A DNA stretch of 64,000 bases from positions 54,960,274 to 55,024,273 of the forward strand of contig CM066998.1 in NCBI GenBank assembly GCA_033977485.1, given 5' to 3'. Origin of the DNA: Hydrangea macrophylla. Its lineage: Eukaryota > Streptophyta > Magnoliopsida > Cornales > Hydrangeaceae. A program made the translations under genes and the position numbers. Each line of letters starts with the position of its first letter. The first letter of the stretch is position 1. Below are positions 12,206-23,388 of the stretch, piece after piece. The notes below the pieces were generated by a model. The model did no database searches. It was not told where the DNA came from and worked only from the letters and a program-made list of their open reading frames with translations.

Positions 12206-12750
12206 TAGATAGGGGTGCAACTCGGGTGGGCCAATCCGTGGTCAGCCCGGGCCCGACCCAAAAATTACTGAGCTTGGGCCCGTGGTACGTTCATCATGGG
12301 CAGGCTTGGGATGAAAAATACAAGCCCAAATTCAATTCGGGCCGGGTTTGGGCAAAATTTTGCTAACTCGTCGAACCTAAGCCCGAGCCCGAATTATATA
12401 TATATATATTGTTTTTGACATTATATTATAGTATTTTTTAGTAATAAGAATACACTATTAGATATTATTCAAGCAATAAATTAATAGATGAATATTTTTT
12501 CCCAAATCTAAACCAAAAAATAAATTTGATACTCTACATATTGTTGTTTACATACTAAAAATTGGTTTGCACCAAAAAAATTGCAATTTGGGCTTAATTC
12601 GGGCTCGAGCTCGGGTTGTAATACTAAATCACAAACCGGCTCAGGTTGAAAAGTTCGGGTTTATGTCGGGCTCGGCTCGAGCTTGGGCAGACTGCTTAAA
12701 TTCGGGCTCGGGCCTGGACAGAGCCAAAATTCTTTGGACCTACTCCTAGA
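12206..12750. mobile_element. hAT-like GC-rich non-autonomous element
   Basis: Starts TAGGGGTGCAACTCGGG and carries GGGCTCGGGC-type low-complexity runs, ending near ACTCCTAGATCC. The TAGGGGTG terminus and composition match the other hAT-type elements of this window. No clean 8-bp TSD was found; the right half is involved in a tandem duplication. Confidence 0.45.
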
Positions 12751-13230
12751 TCCATCCGTTGGGAATTAATTAATTTGAGATATGAATTTGTGAAATGATT
12801 TACTTTTATAAGTTGATTTACAATAAGTATGTGCACTTACAATACTTTGATTTTGGTTTAGATTTTTTCCCAAATCTAAACCAAAAAATAAATTTGATAC
12901 TCTACATATTGTTGTTTACATACTAAAAATTGGTTTGCACCAAAAAAAAATTGCAATTTGGGCTTAATTCGGGCTCGAGCTCGGGTTGTAATACTAAATC
13001 ACAAACCGGCTCAGGTTGAAAAGTTCGGGTTTATGTCGGGCTCAGCTCAAGCTTGGGCAGACTGCTTAAATTCGGGCTCGGGCTCGGGCCTGGATGGAGC
13101 CAAAATCCTTTGGACCTACTCCTAGATCCATCCGTTGGGAATTAATTAATTTGAGATATGAATTTGTGAAATGATTTACTTTTATAAGTTGATTTACTAT
13201 AAGTATGTGCACTTACAATACTTTGATTTT
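12494..13230. repeat. Recent tandem duplication, two copies of about 365 bp
   Basis: Copy 1 is 12494-12854 and copy 2 is 12862-13230. They are almost identical: the visible differences are a 2-base A-run change, a 6-base GGGCTC insertion and a few substitutions. The unit starts inside the hAT-like element and includes its right flank, so it arose by duplication of genomic DNA after insertion. Confidence 0.9.
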
Positions 13231-13364
13231 AATTTCCTTCTGAAGTGGCCTAAATTAAATTAAGTCGATATTGTGCACATATCCCGATCGAATTTCGGTT
13301 AAATACATTTTATAACATCTGTGATTTTAGGTTTGTTTTAAATATATATATATATATATATATA

Positions 13365-13541
13365 GGGAGAGGATCTTAAGTTGGGTACGTGCGCTCTATT
13401 CAGTGCACTAGATTTTTTGCCTAAAAAAACCTGCGGACTCTCCCATTGAGTCGCGCCCCTTCCTGCCTCTCCGCTGACCCGCGGGTTTTTTAGACAAAAA
13501 AAGTCAGTGCACTAAATAGAGTGCACTTAAGATCATTTCCC
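13365..13541. mobile_element. TIR element inserted in a (TA)n tract
   Basis: 177 bp with inverted termini GGGAGAGGATCTTAAGT and, from the other end, GGGAAATGATCTTAAGT; longer imperfect arms share GTGCACT and GCGGG blocks. Both sides are (TA)n, suggesting a TA target, as for Tc1/mariner-type or microsatellite-targeting MITEs. Confidence 0.7.
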
Positions 13542-13745
13542 TATATATATATATATATATATATGTATATGATTTAAAAGTTGACACATAACACACAATC
13601 ACATAGGGTTAAGTATCTAACTTTTAATCACATGAAATATTGTGAAAATGGGTTAACCACCAAAACTTAAAATGTAGTTAACGGTTTAACAATAAACACA
13701 ACCAAGTGTCTTAACTTTTTTGAGAGCATTTTGATCACTCGTGTC

Positions 13746-13940
13746 CAGGGGAGGCAATTTTCGACCCGACATGGCAACCCGACACGAAAATAAACGGGTG
13801 TGGATGACCCGTATAAGGGCATGAGTCTTAAACGAGTCGACCCGTTTGACATGATTAATAAACGGGTTGGGTCATACTTTAAGTGGGCCAACTCGTCTAA
13901 CCCGTTTGACCCGATTAGGTTCGGTTGGGGCTTTTGTTTT
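13746..13940. other. Truncated hAT-like low-complexity fragment
   Basis: AGGGGAGGCAATTTTCGACC start with repeated ACCCG/CGGGT motifs, cut off at 13940 by the next element. No coding content. Confidence 0.4.
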
Positions 13941-15146
13941 GGGCAAATTACATTGTCCTTCTTTGAGGTATATGACAATTACAAGGACCTCCCTTCTAGT
14001 TTGGAAAATATCACTCACCTCCCCTCTACTTACTTTTTGAGTGTAAGATTACCAATTTACCACTGATCTCATTATGTATATATATATATATATATATATA
14101 TGTACGTGTGTGTGTGTGTGTGTGTATTTGTGTGAGTGTGTGTGCACGTGCGCATTAGATAAAATTATATATACATTAGCAAATTTTACAGATTTTGATT
14201 TATAGTATTTAGTCCCAACTTTATAAAAATTTGCAGCTCGAATTTTTTTTTTTCAAATTTAGGTTATAAATGTTTAGCTTAACTTACAATAGTTTATAGA
14301 TTTAGTTTTTTTTTAATATTAAGCCATTAACTTTTTTATTCAAGTAGGTGAAAGATGTTAGAACACTTATTTAGAGTAATATTATGCTTTCCAAATTTTC
14401 ATGCCAAATGATGTTGAAGTGGAACCACAGTCGAATCACTTTAACATCACACCCAATCAAAATCAACTGGGCTCACTACCACATGTGTTGGGAAACACTT
14501 TTGGGAAAGATATTTGGGAAGCGTAGCATTACTCTTTATTTATAAATATCAATAATAATTTAAAAACATAAAAAAATTATCAACAAAGTTATCTACTACC
14601 ACTTTAAAATGAAAAAAACAATAACAATAATAAATAAAAATAATAAAATAAAATAAAAAAACATCAACAAAATTTTTTAAAAAATGAATAGTTATATCGC
14701 ATTTTTGTCTGCTTTATTATTATTTTTTTAAATGCTCAGTGGAGTCTTATTTATACATATATATATATATATACACACTCTGACATTGCCCATGCAAGGC
14801 GTGTACTAATTAAATTTCATTGGAGCTGCTCATTCACAATGTTGGGAGCAAGGTCACAATTTTAAAAATATAATGCAGACAAAAATACAATATAACTATT
14901 TTTTTTTAATTGTTGATGTTTTTTTTTTCATTATTGTTATTATTTTTATCATTTTAAAGTGGTAGTAGATAATTTTGTTGAAGCTTTTGTGTTTTTTAAA
15001 TTTACTGATGATATTTTTTTAAAAAAATATTAGTAAAAGCTTGATTTGGTATACACTGAAATTTTGTCGAAGATTTTCTTTTAAATTTTTTTTCATAATT
15101 GTTGTCTTTCTTTTTCTTTTTCTTGTCATTTTTAAAAGGTAGTGGA

Positions 15147-15187
<41 letters not shown>

Positions 15188-15311
15188 TATGATTTGTCCA
15201 AGGGTATAACAGTCATTTTAAAATAGAAGGGAGGTGAGTGTAATTTTTTAAAACACATGGGAGGTTCCTGTAATTGTCACATACCTCAGGGGAGGTCAAT
15301 GTAATTTGACC
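13941..15311 (+). mobile_element. Composite TIR element, copy A
   Basis: 1.37 kb, with ends GGGCAAATTACATTG and, from the right, GGTCAAATTACATTG; the inverted match continues about 50 bp through GAGGTATxTGACAATTACA. The interior has long internal palindromes of T/A-rich sequence and a passenger element of about 165 bp (about 14381-14535, ends GAGTAAT...ATTACTC). An inverted copy lies at 24635-25966. The TSD is not clear in the T-rich flanks. Mutator-like by analogy to copy B. Confidence 0.75.
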
Positions 15312-15578
15312 TTTTTTTAGTTCTAAAAATATTTTTAAATTATCTGAAACTCTAAAATACAAATAATATAAGTAAGAATAAAAAAATATTTAAAAATAAA
15401 TAAATTAATTAAAATATAAACTAAAGTTGTTGTTTTGCTCAAAAAAAAAAAAAGAAGAGTAGTTAGTAGTTACCAACTTACTAAACAAATAAAATTAGTA
15501 AATAGACATTAAATAATGCAAATATACAATGTAAAAATACATATTAGATATATATATAAAACGATAAGAGCGACTTAT

Positions 15579-15609
<31 letters not shown>

Positions 15610-15870
15610 AGAGTCAAATTTTAAAATATAAAAAAAAAAATTAAGTTGATAATGTTGATTACAGTAATTACATTAATTTTTGTCATGTCTATACTGGGTA
15701 ACATGAGTCACATTACAATAATTATGTTGATAATAAATTGATAAAATAGATATAAAAAAAAACACATATCTCTCAATAAAATTTAAGTGACCAAATTTAG
15801 ATGGACAAAAATGCTCTAAACTTTTTTACTTGGATAAATGTATTTAACCCTTTCACAATAAAGTAGATAA
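15312..15870. other. AT-rich intergenic DNA
   Basis: Contains a (TA)n tract near 15582-15609 and poly-A runs. No gene or clear element seen. Confidence 0.6.
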
Positions 15871-15879
15871 TTGAATCAA

Positions 15880-16266
15880 GGGTAAATTACATTTCGTACC
15901 CTCATAGTTTGGGTGTGATTTCACTTTAATCCTTGCAGTTTCAATTTTGTCACTTTGGTCCTTACAGTTTTAGTTTAGGTTTAATATAGTCCATTCATCA
16001 ATTTTTCTTATAATTTTTGACAGATTTAGGTTCAATATTAGTATGCAAAGAGTAATTTTTCTAAGTAAATTTAAGATTATGCCCCTAATAATACCTCACG
16101 TGTGCATTACATGATCTATTTCTGTAAAAAAATTGTAGAAAATTTTCATGAATGAACTACATTGAACCTCAACTGAAGCTACAAGGACCAAATTGACAAA
16201 ATTAAAATTACAGGGACCAAAATAACATCACATCAAAACTACAAGGGTGCAAAGTGTAATTTACCC
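15880..16266. mobile_element. Mutator-type MITE, 9-bp TSD TTGAATCAA
   Basis: 387 bp with termini GGGTAAATTACA and TGTAATTTACCC and longer inverted arms around the GGACC...GGTCC blocks. Flanked by an exact TTGAATCAA at 15871-15879 and 16267-16275. No coding capacity. A 9-bp TSD indicates mobilisation by a Mutator-like transposase. Confidence 0.93.
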
Positions 16267-16275
16267 TTGAATCAA

Positions 16276-18026
16276 TGATTAATGAAGGACTACGTTGACT
16301 TTTATGGCTAGCTCAAGCCGGATTAGAGATGAAGCTATCCATGTATGAAGATTATTATACTTAGACACCGTGAAGGGCATGTAACACGAAGGCCATTAAT
16401 TAGGGTAGCATGACGAGGAGGGGTTACGTGGCCTTTTTTCACATCCATGACAGCTAATCTTCAATCCTGAAAGCAAGGAGTTGAAATTATGAGTGAATGT
16501 TACATGTACAATATATTGCATATTACAAAGCATAATATGGTTTAATTGTCTTTATATTTTATGTTATTTGAATTTTTATATTTTTTTTATTAGCACAGGA
16601 TACAAAGTATTTTTTTTTTTGAGAGACAGGTACAAGGTATTTAAAGTCTTATTAAGTTTTATATTGTGTAATGTGTTATTGGTACATACATCTTATCACG
16701 TGGGGCCGGATCTTCTCTCATATATTTTAAAAGTATTAGTTGTATCATACATCTTAATTTATCGTCAAAATTAGGGGTAAAAAAAAACCAATAACTGTCT
16801 GACCTAAAAAACCGATTAGTCAGTTTATAAAATAAACGTACAAGCCTAAATCGACTAACCCCATTCAAAACCGACGGACGGTTTTAAGAACATGAAATAT
16901 TGAAAAAACTAGATCAAAACCCACCGTTTACATACCTAGTCAAAATGCAGTAATTTGGTCCTAAGATATTACATGCAGGTCCCAACAGACAGTAACCTTG
17001 ATCGCTTTAGTTTTAGAACATAAGGGTTTTCAAAATTATAATCCATTGGGACTACCGACTAAGTTACAATATTTTAGGACCAAATTACTAGGATGAATGA
17101 CATAACCAAAATCACTAATTTGTATCATAGAATTTTCCTTATTATGTGAGGTAAAATTATGTGACACTATCATAGTAATTTAGCTGCATCATATAGCCAT
17201 GTGGTTTTGATTCAAAATTCGGTGATACTATCATAGTAATTTAGCTGCATCATATAGTCTGCAAGGGTTGTAACTTTCAAAATTGCACTGGTTTAAAAAC
17301 AAAATATTTATAAAAATTACATGTTATTACAATTTTGTTTTGGCATCAAATGGGACTTTGATATGCAGCGTAGCCCTTGATATTTCAAAAATTATCTGAA
17401 GCCTTAAGCGAACTTTTAAAGACGGGTCCTCTATACTAAATTTTATAGAAATTAGAAAGAAATTAAAAGAAAATAGGGTTAAAATCGATAAATTTCATAA
17501 AAATTAGGAAATTTTTTTTAAAAAAAATGCCTAAATATGAGATCCTATGTGATTGCTTCGCCGCATAACCTCAGAACCGGCCTGGTGATACAACAAATAC
17601 AGCTATGACTGTATCATAAAAGTTCTCTTTTGTAAGATATGGAGAGAGAAAATGTTTTTGAGTGGGAGAAACAGTACTATCATGGGAATAACAATCAAAA
17701 GAGTTCACTTTCTCTTTCTCTTTGTAGGCAGTGATAATTGAGAGAAGTTATTCAGTAAGTTTGTCACGTCATGTCGTATGTTGATGTGATGTAATTATTA
17801 AATCTTAATCACTCACTTATTCCTATCCTTTTAGAGAGATTATGACAAGTGATTAGTGGAATTTCAAATTTTAAATCTAATAACCAATTGTCATGATCTC
17901 CTGGAAGAAAGGGGCAAGTGGGTGGTTGTGATTAAATGATCACACTGCATGCGACATAGCGTGACGGGCTCACTGAATAATTTCTCGGGGGTGTTGAAAG
18001 GTTTCACTTTTTCTCCAAGATATACG
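16276..18026. other. Intergenic DNA upstream of the MYB gene
   Basis: No gene recognised. Holds a small TIR element (16951-17087) and a short direct repeat of about 40 bp (ACTATCATAGTAATTTAGCT at about 17165 and 17225). From about 17580 the sequence becomes less repetitive and probably includes the distal MYB promoter. Confidence 0.55.
16951..17087. mobile_element. Small MITE
   Basis: 137 bp with inverted ends TAATTTGGTCCTAAGATATT and, from the right, TAATTTGGTCCTAAAATATT. The TSD is not clear. Confidence 0.65.
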
Positions 18027-18035
18027 ACACGTGTC
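18027..18035. promoter_or_regulatory. ABRE/G-box ACACGTGTC upstream of MYB
   Basis: Perfect CACGTG G-box in an ABRE-like context, about 80 bp upstream of the TATA box and 160 bp upstream of the start codon. This is the site class bound by ABF/AREB bZIP factors and fits the known ABA/salt/osmotic inducibility of subgroup-11 MYBs. Binding here is inferred. Confidence 0.6.
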
Positions 18036-18108
18036 CTTCGTGATAAGCAATGGACGGTACCGAATCCCATTTGACTTTCTAATTATTTTCTTACCCCTTT
18101 CTCTGAAC

Positions 18109-18117
18109 TATATATAT
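18109..18117 (+). promoter_or_regulatory. TATA box of the MYB gene
   Basis: TATATATAT 78 bp upstream of the ATG, in C/T-rich context, with a plausible transcription start near 18140-18150. Confidence 0.6.
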
Positions 18118-18194
18118 GCACCAATTATACACAAACTTTCCATACTGACCCTACACATCTCTCTCTAACAATTCAATTTGCACTAAACAGAAGC

Positions 18195-18419
18195 ATGGTA
18201 AGAACACCTTGTTGTGAAAAAAATGGACTGAAAAAAGGTCCATGGACTCCAGAGGAGGATCAAAAGCTTATTGATTATATTCAGAAGAATGGGTATGGAC
18301 ATTGGAGGACACTTCCAAAAAATGCGGGTAGGTCTTCTTATTTTTATAAATGAATATCTTTCCATAATTAGTGTTTTTATGGTAATGGGTATTTTTTTTT
18401 TTTTGGTATAATAATTGTA

Positions 18420-18455
<36 letters not shown>

Positions 18456-20246
18456 GGGCTCCAAAGGTGTGGAAAAAGTTGCCGTCTTCGATGGACCAAC
18501 TATCTCAGACCTGATATCAAAAGGGGTAGATTCTCATTTGAAGAGGAAGAGACAATTATTCAACTACATAGTGTATTGGGGAACAAGTAATTAAGTCCCT
18601 TTTTTTCCTTTTAATACTATGTGTATATATATATATATATGTACATATTATAATGGCCTAATTGCACTTTACACCCTTATACTATATTTGTGTTTTCAAT
18701 TGGATACATATTCTTTTTTTTTTATTTCAATTGAACCCTTGAACTTTAAAATTTCATTCAATTAGATCCAAAGTCTGACGGTGTTGGCTTAAATTAATAG
18801 AAATTGTCACATGAGTTGCGCGTAAAGCTTATCGATCTGTCACAGGTTAGGTTAAGATAGACGAAGGAGATTGTGAATGGTAAAAAAAATTGCATTTAAT
18901 CATATCCAAAATCAATTCAACCAAATCTGGAATCACATTCAATCAGATCCCAAATCGCATCATTTTCACGTCATTCACAATCTTCTTCATTTGTTTTAAT
19001 CTAACCTGTGACAAATAAACATTACATGCAATTCACGTGACAATTTTCATTCATTTAAGCCAACGACGACACGCTTTGGGTCAGGTTGAATGAATTTTTG
19101 AAGATCACGGGTTCAATTGAAAAAAAAAATGTGTATCCAATTGAAAATACATGTATAGTATAAGGGTGTAAAGAACAATTAAGCCTATGATAATAGTTGT
19201 ATGTTATTATTATAAATAAATATTAAAAAAAAAAAAACTACTTTCTGTGATGAGTAGTGCTAGGCACATATCACAAACCACAACACCAACTACATAAGTA
19301 CTACATTTAAAGTACAAGATTCCACATTTAAAGCACAAGACACCTAGCATTCAAGAACAAGAACAAGACACCTTAATAATGGTAAGTACCTTGTGCTTTA
19401 AATGTGGTACTTTTGTGGTTGGTGTTGTAATTTTTAATACGTGCCTAGCATTATTGATCTGTGATTCAATCACTTATGAATTTCAAAAACCGGTTGAACA
19501 TACAATCAATAACGTAAGTTTGTTTGATACATGATATTAGGTGGTCTGTCATTGCTGGTCGCTTGCCTGGAAGAACTGACAACGAAATCAAGAACTACTG
19601 GAACACCCACATAAGGAAAAGGCTTCTAAGAATGGGAATTGATCCAGTGACCCACAGTCCACGTCTCGATCTTCTAGACCTTTCTTCAATTCTGAACTCA
19701 TCTCTCTATAACTCATCTCAAATGAACTTTTCAAGATTATTAGACATACAACCTTTGATCAACCCAGAAATACTAAGGCTGGCCACATCTCTGTTATCGT
19801 CTCAACGCGAAAATCCCAACTTTCTTGTTCATCAAAACCAGCCAAACAGTCCCCAAGTCCAGAACCAATTGCCACCACTGATTCAACATAGCCAAATTCA
19901 GAGTCCAATTCAAGAAATTCCATTTTCTCATGAAACCCAACTCATGGAACCCAATTTAGAACAATTTTCTTCGAATTTTACGGAGTTTAGTTCCCAAAAC
20001 TGTGAAATAAATCATGAGTTCGAAAGCAATGGAATGGCCATAGAAGACTATCTACATCTGCAGAACTATATCTCTAACTATGAATATGATCGGAGCATTG
20101 TTGATCCTCCTGTATCTGAGAACTCAACTTTTCAGTCCAATGATAGTAATAACTTCAGCACTGAGGATGAAAGAGAGAGCTATTGCAGCAATATGTTGAA
20201 GTTTGAAATCCCAGATTTTTTGGATGTTAATTATGGGTTCATATAA
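18195..20246 (+). CDS. MYB102: R2R3-MYB transcription factor, subgroup 11 (MYB102/41/74-like)
   Basis: Three exons: 18195-18327, 18457-18586 and 19541-20246, total 969 nt, 322 residues. Exon sizes of 133 and 130 nt and the splice phases are the standard R2R3-MYB pattern, and all junctions are GT-AG. R2 (about residues 14-64, starting [11 protein letters not shown]) and R3 (about 67-115, starting [12 protein letters not shown]) keep the DNA-contact helices [12 protein letters not shown] and [13 protein letters not shown]. After R3, [20 protein letters not shown] and the C-terminal block around [18 protein letters not shown] match my recollection of Arabidopsis MYB102, with MYB41 and MYB74 next closest. 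Known members act in the nucleus in ABA, osmotic and wound responses and in suberin/cuticle control. Intron 2 (954 bp) carries two MITEs. The gene looks intact; orthology to one member is less certain than subgroup. Confidence 0.93.
18655..19185. mobile_element. Mutator-type MITE in MYB intron 2
   Basis: 531 bp with inverted ends GGCCTAATTGCACTTTACAC and, from the right, GGCTTAATTGTTCTTTACAC; the arms extend over about 100 bp. Flanked by TATTATAAT (18646-18654) and TATGATAAT (19186-19194), a 9-bp TSD with one mismatch. It fills over half the intron. Confidence 0.88.
19258..19450. mobile_element. Foldback MITE in MYB intron 2
   Basis: About 193 bp with arms TGCTAGGCAC...CAACACCAAC and the matching inverted copy ending GTGCCTAGCA. 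TGCTAG/CTAGCA-ended relatives lie at 37957-38140 and 53951-54119. TSD not resolved. Its 3' end lies about 90 bp from the splice acceptor. Confidence 0.75.
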
Positions 20247-20639
20247 TTATTTGAATTTTTTTTTTCTCCTTTCAAATCTTCTGGGCTTTGGCCTTGTTTC
20301 TGTTTCTTGGAAATCTCTCAAAATTTTATTGCAATCTTCTTATGTTAAATGTATCAGAATTGTGTCATTTTTTCTTCTTTAGCTTATCATCATAAGTTTC
20401 AATTAGTATTATGTTTAATTACACATTTACTCCATGTGATTATCACATTTTTCAGTTTGTCTATTGTAATTTGAAAAGTATTAGCAAATTTAACACTCTC
20501 TGTGATTTGAACTTTGGACTAATATGCAACCGTTAGTAAATCTATTAAATTTAACATGAGTGATACACATATGATGATAATCGCTTAAACACAAATGATG
20601 AAATCATTGACCCTCATGTCTGTCGCCCAAAAATTAATA
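20247..20639. other. 3' flank of the MYB gene
   Basis: T-rich sequence after the stop codon, presumably 3' UTR for the first 150-200 bp, then AT-rich spacer. No polyadenylation site can be placed confidently. Confidence 0.5.
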
Positions 20640-20847
20640 GGGTAAATTACAGCACCACCCCCCATGAACTATGATCATTTTTCTCTAACATCCCCTAAAC
20701 TATTCTTTGTTGACACTAAAATCCCTTCTTCAGGGGGTGAGTTTGTTCATTTTAGATAATTCAGAGAGTAAGTCTGTTCAGTTTTAAAGTTTAGAGGGTG
20801 TTAGTGGAAAACGGTCATAGTTTAGGGGGTGTTACTATATTTTACCC
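20640..20847. mobile_element. Mutator-type MITE, 9-bp TSD AAATTAATA
   Basis: 208 bp from GGGTAAATTACAGCACCACC to a terminus ending TATATTTTACCC, with internal GTTTAGGGGGTG-type inverted arms. Exact TSD AAATTAATA at 20631-20639 and 20848-20856. Confidence 0.92.
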
Positions 20848-20872
20848 AAATTAATAATAAGAACTAAAATAA

Positions 20873-21224
20873 TAGGATAAATTACAACACCATCCCCTTA
20901 ATTATAACCCTTTTTCACTAACACCCCCTAAACTTTAAAGCGGAACAGACTCACCCATAAATTATTCAACATGAACAAACTCACCTCATAACAAGGCGAT
21001 GTTAGTGTCAACAAAGAATAGTTTAGGGAGTGAGTTTGTTCAGTTTTAAAATTTAGGGAGTGTTAGTGAAAAACGATCATAGTTCAGGGGTGTTACTGTA
21101 ATTCCCTGAGGAATGTAGTGTTACACAAAGGATAGTTTAGGGGTGAGTTTGTTCGGTTTTAAAGTTTAGGGAGTATTAGTAAAAAAATGGTCATAATTCA
21201 AGTGGTGTTACTGTAATTTTTCCC
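20873..21224. repeat. Related MITE copies, rearranged
   Basis: Starts GGATAAATTACAACACC and ends CTGTAATTTTTCCC. It includes two tandem right-end-like segments (GGGTGTTACTGTAATT near 21087 and 21206), so it appears to be two fused members of the 20640 family. No clean TSD. Confidence 0.6.
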
Positions 21225-21302
21225 AAAAAAATATAAATGAAACATAACCAATATATATATATATATGTAACATATTTACAATATATTATAGACGGAAAGG
21301 CT

Positions 21303-21449
21303 TTAAAGTAAATATGATCGAGTGAACTTATTCAGTAGATAAGACTTTTAAATCTAAAAGAACCCACGAGTCAGCAGACAGTCCGTCAGTACTTTTAGAC
21401 TTAAAAATATATTAACCAAAAAAGTTCACTCGATCCTATTCACCATTTA
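21303..21449. repeat. Foldback element
   Basis: Inverted arms TAAAGTAAATATGATCGAGTG...AAGTT and the complementary CTCGATCCTATTCACCATTTA. About 147 bp, no coding content. Confidence 0.55.
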
Positions 21450-21923
21450 AGAGCCTAGCTTGACCGATATTATAGATATAGTTGGTGTATGCATGGAAAG
21501 ACAACCGTGACTTATCAATATAAAATTCCGATACCTATCCCAAAAGAGGAAATGCAATTAAAAAGTAACAAGTAAACCATAGGTAATATTATATGCACAA
21601 CAATTTTCATCATGTATAGATTAAAGAAAAAACTTGTAGGCCTTACTCGAGACGAGACTAAAGAATTCATGCAAAGCTGTCTACCATTTCGAGAGAAATT
21701 ACCCAAATGGGCAATAAATATATATAGTACAATGGAATATATTTTAAAATAAATTTTTAGTTAATTAATATAAACGAAGATGGTTTCATAGATCCCAACA
21801 GCTATATATCGGGAAGATGCCGGTAAAGGTAGCCGGAGATTTGGAACTTAACACGTGTCCCCCGCCACCTGTAAAGTAACTGTCCTTTCACGTACTATTA
21901 AAGTAATATTTGTATGGGTTATT

Positions 21924-22106
21924 CTTTTTTTTTTTTTTTTTTAATCGGGGGTGTCCGGGTCAGCTTGCGCGCACTTCGACTAATCCCCCGAGGCCTGGAG
22001 GCGCCGGGTGAATACTCCAGTGGCCACGCCCCCCCTGACTCGAACACTAAACCTCTTGGGTAGTACACCCAAGAAACTTACCACTCGGCTACAAGAGACT
22101 TGGTTC
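21924..22106 (-). mobile_element. tRNA-derived SINE, 13-bp TSD
   Basis: Minus-strand order: a tRNA-like head with A box GTAGCCGAGTGG (22092-22081) and B-box-like GTGTTCGAGTC about 40 bp later, a GC-rich body, and an 18-nt poly-A tail (seen as poly-T at 21925-21942). Flanked by an exact TGTATGGGTTATT at 21911-21923 and 22107-22119, the signature of target-primed reverse transcription. Such elements are transcribed by RNA polymerase III and moved by LINE machinery. Confidence 0.92.
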
Positions 22107-22125
22107 TGTATGGGTTATTTATAGT

Positions 22126-22291
22126 AGGGAATTATTATTTTCACTTCATTATTGAACCAATGGACTCTATGGTACCACTATCAGAGTATGTGGTACCATA
22201 TATATAATGCATGAAACACATATACCACATGCTTTAAAAATAGTACTATAGAGTGTATTAGTTTAATGATAAAGTGGCAATAACATCACCC
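22126..22291. mobile_element. Foldback MITE, family with 36717-36883
   Basis: Arms AGGGAATTATTATTTTCACT and a right end reading GTGGCAATAACATCACCCT, with a central palindrome TATGTGGTACCATATA. A close relative lies at 36717-36883. Its left end starts a few bases after the SINE's TSD. Confidence 0.75.
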
Positions 22292-22318
22292 TATATACTA
22301 AGAACTATGGAGTACTCC

Positions 22319-22354
<36 letters not shown>

Positions 22355-23280
22355 CTTTATAAGTATGTGCATAATTTTGACTAAGTGAGGTACGTGTCAA
22401 TGTGCAAGCTGTGGATAATGTGATGGGGACCACTTATAAAAGGTTTTGGTTCATTGAAAATCATGGCATGGCTCCTGTGCTTGTTTTCGTCCTTTTGATC
22501 AACCCATAATTAATGTTTGTAATGTCAAATGGGTTGCATCAGCAGCATAGACACGTGGAGCCAATAATGCACACGTGGGTCCTACCCAAGATGGGCCCTT
22601 GATCCAATTTAGAAACAACACGGCTCCTAATCACCCACACTTGGGCATGTACGTATGAGAATGATTATACTATGCTAGATTAGTTTCAATCTCACTCTAT
22701 TTGATTCTAAGAGCATGCGTAATGATGTTGAAATACCACTAAAACTTACCTATACTTAAGAGTTTCAGTACAGCAAAATGCCACAAGATGTGCCGATCAT
22801 TTCCTCACGGCATAGAGTGCACCGTCCACCTCCCCACACAATACTTCCAATACACAATATTATGTATGCCGACCGCACATTTCCACACGCTTCACAACAC
22901 GGAGTAATATTGCCGTCCACATGACACTTCTATCCACTTTTTATGAGAATTAAAATTAAAATTATATAGTATGTAATATCATTAGCAACAATCAACTACT
23001 ATGTATGGATTGGGATTGAAGTAATTAGCCGTGGAGTGTTGCAATTAGTAAATATTTCATTGACAATAGTACGTAACATTATCATTTCTTAAATTGCTAT
23101 AATGGAGTATGATGTATAATAACGACACTAAGCTAAAAAGGTTACTGTCATGGTGATCCAGTTAAGAGATTGAATACGAAAGGGGAGCACAGAGGATTTG
23201 AGAGAAAGTGGAAGATCTAGCAGAACGAACTTGACGGACAAATGTAGGTTAAAAGAAGGCTAGCTTTATTGCAGATCAAT
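22292..23280. other. Intergenic DNA with several ACGT boxes
   Basis: No coding sequence seen. Contains a (TA)n/(TG)n tract near 22319-22354 and the G-box-like sites GACACGTGGAGC (about 22550) and CACACGTGGGTCC (about 22571); another, AACACGTGTCC, lies upstream at about 21851. Promoter-like composition but no gene recognised downstream. Confidence 0.5.
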
Positions 23281-23388
23281 AATGACTAATGTCAGAGTAA
23301 AAAGTGTCGCTAAAAATTTTAGCGACAGATTTGTTTTATTTTTATCGTTAAAACTTTTAACGACACTTTTTACTTTACATTAGTCATT
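23281..23388. repeat. 108-bp foldback
   Basis: Ends AATGACTAATGT and ACATTAGTCATT, with internal GTGTCGCTAAAA / TTTTAACGACAC pairs. The whole unit could fold into one hairpin. The AGCGACA motif recurs in the ENT intron at about 56808-56915. Confidence 0.7.

Noticed and set aside
22038..22092. tRNA gene on the minus strand
   Set aside because: A and B boxes are present but there is no cloverleaf, and poly-A plus TSD show it is a SINE.
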